Part shown: positions 59,301 to 64,000 of the stretch, piece after piece
Numbering within the stretch: the first letter of the stretch is position 1
Layout: the number at the start of each line of letters is the position of its first letter
NCBI GenBank assembly: GCA_947492825.1
Contig: CANLNT010000001.1
Coordinates: 1,178,001-1,242,000 of the forward strand
Reading direction: 5' to 3'
Origin: an uncultured Paracoccaceae bacterium
GTDB lineage: Bacteria; Pseudomonadota; Alphaproteobacteria; Rhodobacterales; Rhodobacteraceae
DNA length: 64,000 nucleotides
Notes under the pieces: generated by a model
What the model saw: only the letters and a program-made list of their open reading frames with translations
What the model was told of the DNA's origin: nothing
Database searches by the model: none
Made by a program: the position numbers and the translations under genes

Positions 59301-60097
59301 CTTTGATCTTTCAGCAGCGCGTCAATCGTCGCGCTGCTGATCCCCGCCTTCAGGCCGGTGAAATCCCCACCGATCATCGCGGCCCCGATGTCATGGATCG
59401 CGCGGTGCGTGACCCGCGCCAGTGACGACCCGATCGACAGGCGCGCCACCCCGATGGCCGCGAAATCGGCGCGGCTTTGCTTGGTGAACCGCCCCGCCAC
59501 CAGCGCATTGACCGGCCTGTCCGTGGCGGCCACGATCCGGGCCAAAGCATCCATATCAGGCGGCAAAGGCGCATATAGGCAATCGGCCCCGGCTGCGGCA
59601 AAAGCCACGATGCGGCGGATCGCCTCGTCCGTGTCATAAGCGCCCGTCAGAATGCCATCGGCCCGTGCGGTCAGCACGAAATCCCCCGGCAAGGCACGCG
59701 CTGCCGCACTTGCGGCGCGCATCCGCTCAACCGCCAGATCAAAGGCGTAGGCATCGCCACTGGGAAACATCGTGTCTTCGATGCAAATGCCCGCCAGCCC
59801 CACCTCTGCAGCCATACGCACGGTCTCTGCGCAGGTGTCGGGATCATCGCCAAAGCCGTTCTCGAAATCGCCCTGTACCGGCAGCGGCGTTGCCGCCACG
59901 ATGTCCTGCGCATGGGTCAGACTGTCCTCTCGGCTGATCGTGCCGCCATCGGGGCGGCCCAATGTATAGGCCAGTGCTGCGGATGATGTCGCCAGCGCCT
60001 GCGCGCCCAGCCGGTGCATCACGCGCGCACTGCCCGCATCCCAAACATTCAGCATGACCAGCGGGTTGCCGGGTTGATGGAGGTCACGAAAGCTCAT
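59297..60097 (-). CDS. Isocitrate lyase/PEP mutase family protein
   Basis: The 266-residue TIM-barrel protein has LVMLNVWDAGSARVM near 13, VQGDFENGFGDDPDT near 74 and GICIEDTMFPSGDAYAF near 102. The metal-binding Asp/Glu residues are kept, but the KKCGH loop of isocitrate lyase is missing. Members cleave or isomerise small dicarboxylates, such as 2-methylisocitrate, oxaloacetate or phosphonates. It overlaps ada by 14 bp and converges on the barrel gene. Confidence 0.88.
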   Translation of the reverse strand: MSFRDLHQPGNPLVMLNVWDAGSARVMHRLGAQALATSSAALAYTLGRPDGGTISREDSLTHAQDIVAATPLPVQGDFENGFGDDPDTCAETVRMAAEVGLAGICIEDTMFPSGDAYAFDLAVERMRAASAAARALPGDFVLTARADGILTGAYDTDEAIRRIVAFAAAGADCLYAPLPPDMDALARIVAATDRPVNALVAGRFTKQSRADFAAIGVARLSIGSSLARVTHRAIHDIGAAMIGGDFTGLKAGISSATIDALLKDQS

Positions 60098-61145
60098 GGT
60101 GTCGTCCTTTGTACTGGTGTTCAGTTGCGATCAATCTGTCCTTGCGCCACAGCCCGCCGCCATAGCCCGTCAGGCTGCCATCCGCGCCCAGAATTCGGTG
60201 ACAGGGGATCAATATGGCAATCTGGTTGGCGCCGTTTGCGCGGGCCACGGCACGGGTGGCGGTGGGGCGCCCCATGCCCGCCGCAAGTGCCGCATAGCTG
60301 CGAGTTTCACCCGCCGGGACGTCCTGCAGGGCCTGCCAGACCGACCGGGTAAAGGGCGTGCCATGCAAGGCCAGCGGCACGGTGAACCGGGCGTCGCGTC
60401 CGGCAAAATACGCGGCAAGCTGGGTTTCTGTCTGATCGGTGACGCCCGTGCGCCCAAAGCCGATATCACCCCTGATCAGCTTGTACAGCCGCGCCATCTC
60501 AGCGGGCAGGGCCTTGCGGTCGAAGAACTCGAGCAGGTGCAAATGCGTCGCGTCGGTGGCGGCGACCATCGTTCCCAAAGGCGTGCTGATCTGATCGACG
60601 CGGATGCGCGCATTGCGCCGAAACGCACCGGGGTTCAGCCCAATCTGTCGGGCAAAGGCGTCGCGAAAGGCCTGCGCGCTTTCAAATCCCGCGTCAATCT
60701 GCGCATCAATCACCCGCGCACCTGACACCAGCGTCGTAAACCCGGTGGCAAGCCTGCGCTGGCGCGCCACTTCAAGGAACGTCATGCCGAACTGCCGCTG
60801 AAATGCGCGCCGGATGGTTGCGGCATCATATCCGCGCGCCGCCACATCCGCCGCCGTCCAGCGGTGGTCCGGGGTCGCCTCAAGGGCCGCCAGCAAATCC
60901 GTCACCGCCGGATCGGTCTGCGCCAGCGGATTGCACCGCTTGCAGGGCCGAAAACCGCCCGCGATGCAGGCCGCAAGACTGTCATGAAAGGCGCAGTTTT
61001 CGCGCTTGGGCTTGCGTGCGGGGCAGGTCAGCCTGCAGAAAACGCCAGTGGATGCGACAGTGACCCAAATGCGCCCCTCATAGGCGGCATCGCGCGCCAA
61101 TAGCGCGTCATAAAGGGTCTGATCATCAGGCATCAACAAGTTCAT
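60084..61145 (-). CDS. ada: Bifunctional regulator/O6-methylguanine-DNA methyltransferase Ada
   Basis: The 353-residue protein has three parts. The N-terminal zinc domain has C37, C41, C68 and C71 (FCRLTCPARK, RPCKRC), where one Cys accepts methyl from phosphotriesters. An AraC-type DNA-binding region (about 90-170) follows, then a C-terminal MGMT domain with the acceptor C315 in IPCHRILG. Methylation turns it into an activator of repair genes. The 14-bp overlap with the PEP-mutase homologue suggests co-transcription. It runs upstream of that gene on the minus strand. Confidence 0.95.
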   Translation of the reverse strand: MNLLMPDDQTLYDALLARDAAYEGRIWVTVASTGVFCRLTCPARKPKRENCAFHDSLAACIAGGFRPCKRCNPLAQTDPAVTDLLAALEATPDHRWTAADVAARGYDAATIRRAFQRQFGMTFLEVARQRRLATGFTTLVSGARVIDAQIDAGFESAQAFRDAFARQIGLNPGAFRRNARIRVDQISTPLGTMVAATDATHLHLLEFFDRKALPAEMARLYKLIRGDIGFGRTGVTDQTETQLAAYFAGRDARFTVPLALHGTPFTRSVWQALQDVPAGETRSYAALAAGMGRPTATRAVARANGANQIAILIPCHRILGADGSLTGYGGGLWRKDRLIATEHQYKGRHHELS

Positions 61146-61195
61146 GGCAGCAGATTAAGCGATTCCCGGCAGGGCTGCTGCCGGAAAACGGGCGT

Positions 61196-62377
61196 TTATT
61201 CCGCGTGTTGCGCCGCCAGCGTCCGGGCAAAGCCCACAAGCGTGTCCAGCGCGGCGGCAAAGGCCTCATCGTCGACTGTCATCGCCACGCGGATATGACC
61301 CGCCGCCGCGCCAAAGCTTTCGCCGGGCATGACCGCGATGTGATGCGCGTCCAGCAAGGCATTGGCAAAACCCTCGCCGCTCAGCCCCGTGGCACGGATA
61401 TCCAGCATCACATACATCGCCCCCTGTGACGGGATTTGCCGGATCACATTCTGCCCCGCCAGCGCCTGTGACGCGAGCGCCCGGCGGCGGCGAAACGGGG
61501 CGGCAACTTTGTCTTCCAGCGCGCTGCCTTGTTCCAAGGCAAATAGGGCGGCTGCCTGCACAAAGCTGGCGACACCATAGGTGGTGTTGTTGGCAAGGTT
61601 GAAAATCGCTTCGATCACATCAGGCGCGGCGCAGATCCAACCGATGCGGCTGCCGGTCATTGCATGGCTTTTCGACATCGACCCCACCACCAACGTGCGG
61701 TCCACCATGCCGTGCAAGCTGCGCGGGCTAACGTGGCTGCCCTCCCAAATCTGGGTGTCATAGACCTCGTCCGAGATCAGCCAAAGATCATGATCCCGGC
61801 AGGTCTCGGCAATCGCATCCAGCGTCGGGGCGTCATAGACCACGCCTGTGGGATTGTTGGGCGTGTTGATCAGGAGCGATCTTGCACCTGGGGCGGCAGC
61901 GCGCAGGTCTTCGGGCTGCGGCTGAAAGCTGTGGCGCGCATATGTCGGCACCGCGCGTGGCATCGCACCGACCGACCGCAAAGTGCCGGGGTAAGTGGCA
62001 TAATAGGGGTCAATGAACAGGGCGGTGTCGCCCTCATCCAGCACCGCGTGGTGGGCGGCGAACAGTCCCGCTTGCCCGCCGGGTGTGATCTGGATGTTGG
62101 CCGGGGTCGTCGGCACGCCTGACGCCGCGGCGATCCGGTCCGCGACCGCCATGCGCAAGGCGATGTCACCTTGCACTGGGGCATAGCCTGTGCGCCCCGC
62201 TTTGGCTGCGTCATGCATCGCCTGCAAAATGATCGGATCGGTACCGATGTCGTGTTCACCTTGGGTCAGCTCCAGAACAGGCGTACCTTGGGCAATCATC
62301 CGGCGGGCACGGTAAAACACGTCCCACCCGTCAGAGCCGCCGCCGGTGATGCGGGTGATGCGATCAGATAGCTTCAT
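61196..62377 (-). CDS. Class I aminotransferase
   Basis: The 393-residue PLP enzyme has GYAPVQGDIALRMAVADRI near 75, TPNNPTGVVYD near 171, SDEVYDTQIWEG near 204 and the PLP lysine in GSMSKSHAMTGSRIGW near 234. An Arg near the end (HIRVAMTVDDE) binds the substrate carboxylate. The substrate is not known; aspartate or aromatic amino acids would fit. It sits between ada and soxR on the minus strand. Confidence 0.9.
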   Translation of the reverse strand: MKLSDRITRITGGGSDGWDVFYRARRMIAQGTPVLELTQGEHDIGTDPIILQAMHDAAKAGRTGYAPVQGDIALRMAVADRIAAASGVPTTPANIQITPGGQAGLFAAHHAVLDEGDTALFIDPYYATYPGTLRSVGAMPRAVPTYARHSFQPQPEDLRAAAPGARSLLINTPNNPTGVVYDAPTLDAIAETCRDHDLWLISDEVYDTQIWEGSHVSPRSLHGMVDRTLVVGSMSKSHAMTGSRIGWICAAPDVIEAIFNLANNTTYGVASFVQAAALFALEQGSALEDKVAAPFRRRRALASQALAGQNVIRQIPSQGAMYVMLDIRATGLSGEGFANALLDAHHIAVMPGESFGAAAGHIRVAMTVDDEAFAAALDTLVGFARTLAAQHAE

Positions 62378-62408
62378 GCGCCATGACGATCACGCCATTG
62401 GGGCGCGG

Positions 62409-62843
62409 TCAAGCCATCAGCTTGCGCGGCCCCGGGCCGTCACGCCCTTGCACGTCAGCGGGGTTGTAAAGCGCGCAGGATTTCAGGCTCAGACAGCCGC
62501 AGCCGATACAGCCATCCAGCGTGTCGCGCAGGGTTTCAAGGGCTGTGATCCGCGCCTCGATCTCTGCGCGCATCAGACGGCTGATGCGGGTCCAGTCGGC
62601 CTTGGTCGGGGCCTTGTGCGCGGGCAGATGCGCCATGTGGCCCGCGATGTCAGACAAGGCGAACCCCAGCTTTTGGGCTGCCATCACAAAGGACAATCGC
62701 CGGATATCGGCGCGGGCATAGCGCCGGTGGCCACCTGCATTGCGCACCGGATGCACGATGCCGTGGGTTTCGTAAAACCGGATCGCGGACACGGCCAAGC
62801 CGGTGCGCCGCGACAGATCGCCGATCGTCAGGCCCTGGGACAT
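62409..62843 (-). CDS. soxR: Redox-sensitive regulator SoxR
   Basis: The 144-residue MerR-family protein has a winged helix (LTIGDLSRRTGLAVSAIRFYE), a long dimerisation helix (about 80-110) and the [2Fe-2S] motif C112-X2-C115-X-C117-X5-C123 (CIGCGCLSLKSC). Oxidation by redox-cycling agents or NO activates transcription. The ATG at 62843 is preceded by GAAGAAA, and the longer frame upstream is spurious. It is divergent from a small operon and a perfect SoxR box (62859-62876) lies between. Confidence 0.95.
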   Translation of the reverse strand: MSQGLTIGDLSRRTGLAVSAIRFYETHGIVHPVRNAGGHRRYARADIRRLSFVMAAQKLGFALSDIAGHMAHLPAHKAPTKADWTRISRLMRAEIEARITALETLRDTLDGCIGCGCLSLKSCALYNPADVQGRDGPGPRKLMA

Positions 62844-62854
62844 GAAGAAACCTC

Positions 62855-62885
62855 TTGATCTCAAGTGCACTTGAGAAATTACAAA
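62855..62885 (+). promoter_or_regulatory. SoxR box and overspaced promoter of the small operon
   Basis: A perfect 18-bp palindrome TCTCAAGTGCACTTGAGA (62859-62876) matches the SoxR consensus CCTCAAGTTAACTTGAGG except at the ends and centre. It lies between -35 TTGATC (62855-62860) and -10 TACAAA (62880-62885), 19 bp apart. This is the overlong spacer by which SoxR activates. Confidence 0.9.
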
Positions 62886-62920
62886 CAGATTCGCAAAGGT
62901 TTGAATAGAGGAGAATGACA

Positions 62921-63100
62921 ATGACCAAAGAACGGACAATGCGGGTCTGCGTGGACCCCGGTGCCATCAACGCCCTGCAACGCGAGGGCATCGGCTGGGG
63001 CCATGACCTTGATTGTGGGTGCTTTCATGTGGAACGATCAAAACGGCCGCCGGGACCGATCGCCCGGTTTCGTAACTGGATGAAGAAGGGTGTGGTCTAA
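62921..63100 (+). CDS. Small cysteine-containing protein, predicted SoxR target
   Basis: The 59-residue protein starts at the second ATG (62921), because AGGAG lies 7 nt upstream; the first, at 62915, is too close. It has Cys in MRVCVDPG and a CGC pair (LDCGCFHVE), then a basic tail (RFRNWMKKG). No signal peptide or membrane span is seen. It is the first gene after the SoxR promoter and its stop overlaps the VOC gene start (TAATG). The family is not recognised; a thiol-based redox role is speculation. Confidence 0.7.
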   Translation: MTKERTMRVCVDPGAINALQREGIGWGHDLDCGCFHVERSKRPPGPIARFRNWMKKGVV

Positions 63101-63489
63101 TGGCCTATCTTGAGCATGTGAATATCACCGTGGCCGACCCGCGCGCCACTGCGGCACTTCTGTCGGACCTTTTTGGCTGGCACACCCGCTGGGAAGGCGA
63201 AAGCATGAATGGCGGTGGCTATACGGTTCATGTGGGCACCGACACCAGCTATGTCGCAGTCTATTCGGGTCACGCGCCAGAGCAAACTGTGCCGAAGGCG
63301 GATGCCAGCTATGCCACCCGTGGTGCGATGAACCACATTGCGGTCGTGGTTGATGATCTGGATGCAACGCAGGCCAGGATCGAGGCGAAGGGTTATCAGA
63401 CACATTCCCATGCGGATTATGAACCGGGCCGCCGCTTTTATTTCCACGAGGACAACGGCGTAGAGATCGAGGTTGTGCAATACGACTGA
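63100..63489 (+). CDS. VOC/glyoxalase superfamily protein
   Basis: The 129-residue protein has paired beta-alpha-beta-beta-beta modules (MAYLEHVNITVADPRATAALL, then AMNHIAVVVDDLDATQARIE). Metal-binding candidates are His7, Glu near 35, His near 79 and Glu near 124 (NGVEIEVVQYD). Members bind toxins, dioxygenase substrates or methylglyoxal adducts. It is the second gene of the SoxR-controlled operon, with a 1-bp overlap. Confidence 0.88.
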   Translation: MAYLEHVNITVADPRATAALLSDLFGWHTRWEGESMNGGGYTVHVGTDTSYVAVYSGHAPEQTVPKADASYATRGAMNHIAVVVDDLDATQARIEAKGYQTHSHADYEPGRRFYFHEDNGVEIEVVQYD

Positions 63490-63494
63490 GGTTT

Positions 63495-63703
63495 GACCAA
63501 AAAGAGCGGCTGCGCCGCACACGATCTTTTGCGCCGCCCTTCGGCGGCGCGGATGAGGGGGCTGTCTGCCCCCTCAAACTCCCCCGAGGATTATTCTGGC
63601 CAGAAGAAGTGCGTTTGACGGAGGCAAACGCAACAGTGCGGGTCAGCGGCTTTGCTTACAAAGTTGCGGCCGTCACCCGGTGGCAATAGCGCGCATGCGG
63701 CCA
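63495..63703 (+). repeat. Composite dispersed repeat, copy E
   Basis: Reading plus: GCGGCTGCGCCGCACACGAT, the hairpin GGGGGCTGTCTGCCCCC, core GGATTATTCTGGCCAGAAGAAG, then GTGCGTTTGACGGAGGC, then module 2 (GCGGCTTTGCTTACAAAGTT, GCGGCCGTCACCCGG). Same order as copy B in opposite orientation. It separates the VOC gene from the convergent YjbR gene. Confidence 0.8.
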
Positions 63704-64000
63704 TCACCTACCCACAATCTCCGCCTGCGCCTTCTTCGTCAGGCTCGCAAAGATGATGTCATAAGACACCGCGACCCGGTGGCGCAGCTCGTCTTCGTCG
63801 GCGCCCAACGGCACCGATATCCAAGACCGGTGCAGATACCGCGCCTTGCTGCCCGCACCGGCATCAATCAGCATCTGCGCGGTTTCCACGCTGTCGGTTT
63901 TGACCGACACCACATCCCCCAACGCGCCGATGATCGCAAACAGCTTGCCGCCGACTTTCCAGCTGTCATGGCCTTCGCCAAGGTTGTGATCCAGCGTCGC
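63704..64000 (-). CDS. MmcQ/YjbR family protein (5' end beyond window)
   Basis: The last 98 residues are visible, reading in from the right edge without an internal stop. The family block WKVGGKLFAIIGALGD is at the start of the visible part, followed by VSVKTDS, ARYLHRSWISVPLGADEDELRHRVAVSYDII and LTKKAQAEI. These match the MmcQ/YjbR fold, a small DNA-binding-like domain of unknown role. The start is not in the window. It converges on repeat copy E. Confidence 0.88.
   Translation of the reverse strand, partial: ATLDHNLGEGHDSWKVGGKLFAIIGALGDVVSVKTDSVETAQMLIDAGAGSKARYLHRSWISVPLGADEDELRHRVAVSYDIIFASLTKKAQAEIVGR

Overview
The window is high-GC (roughly 60% by eye) chromosomal DNA. It most likely comes from a marine alphaproteobacterium of the Rhodobacteraceae/Roseobacter group, such as a Loktanella/Yoonia-like genus; that assignment is inference. 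Support includes the gene order argC-ccmE-[muramidase/holin]-ccmF-ccmH, the cluster ppiD-trpE // trpG-trpD-(ung)-trpC-moaC-moeA-lexA, a B12-dependent class II ribonucleotide reductase, a GTTC-N7-GTTC SOS box, a one-chain indolepyruvate oxidoreductase and a non-pyrrolysine MttB homologue. No integrase, transposase, prophage, CRISPR array or rRNA operon was seen. The only tRNA is tRNA-Pro(UGG).

Layout. 1-2.6 kb: 5' part of purL, a glycine-rich secreted protein, a candidate 80-nt anti-Shine-Dalgarno small RNA and a LysR regulator. 2.7-14.1 kb, mostly plus strand: indolepyruvate oxidoreductase, an acyltransferase, murI, argC, then cytochrome c maturation genes ccmE, ccmF and ccmH. A three-gene lysis cassette (GH108 muramidase, holin, XhlA-like protein) lies between ccmE and ccmF; an enoyl-CoA hydratase follows. 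14.1-19.3 kb, minus strand: DUF2087 protein, VCBS-like protein, GNAT, gltA, gltX. 19.3-22.2 kb: comEC converging on an SOS-regulated lexA. 22.2-33.5 kb: moeA, moaC, trpC, ung, trpD, trpG, a plus-strand polysaccharide-deacetylase gene, trpE, a PpiD/SurA-type foldase and an aminotransferase. 33.6-37.7 kb: gpt, LysE exporter, fabI, pdxH, a tandem cold-shock protein coupled to DUF192, and tRNA-Pro. 38.0-43.6 kb: nrdJ behind candidate NrdR boxes, an AT-richer beta-helix-like orphan, and a TIGR00266 protein. 43.6-51 kb: tungstate transporter tupABC, a cupin, an FAD oxidoreductase, a hydrolase, eno, a DMT transporter and a Fur-family regulator. 51-64 kb: DUF533, PhzF, an acyltransferase, a 42-aa membrane protein, tyrS, anmK, an MttB homologue, a beta-barrel protein, a PEP-mutase homologue, ada, an aminotransferase, a soxR-divergent operon with a SoxR box, and the 3' part of a YjbR gene.

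How the genes work together. The ccm genes mature c-type cytochromes. The trp genes make tryptophan, with ung translated within the same operon. moaC and moeA make molybdenum (or tungsten) cofactor, and tupABC supplies oxyanion. gltA, eno, fabI, purL, argC, gltX, tyrS, murI and anmK are housekeeping. Regulatory sites visible in the DNA are a LexA box inside the lexA promoter, a perfect SoxR box with a 19-bp spacer, a LysR-type palindrome, paired NrdR-like boxes and the sRNA promoter and terminator. A composite intergenic repeat (TTCTGGCCA core plus a second module) occurs at several gene ends. The most interesting items are the lysis cassette in the ccm locus, which resembles a gene-transfer-agent release module, the small SoxR-controlled operon, the anti-SD sRNA, and the composite repeat.
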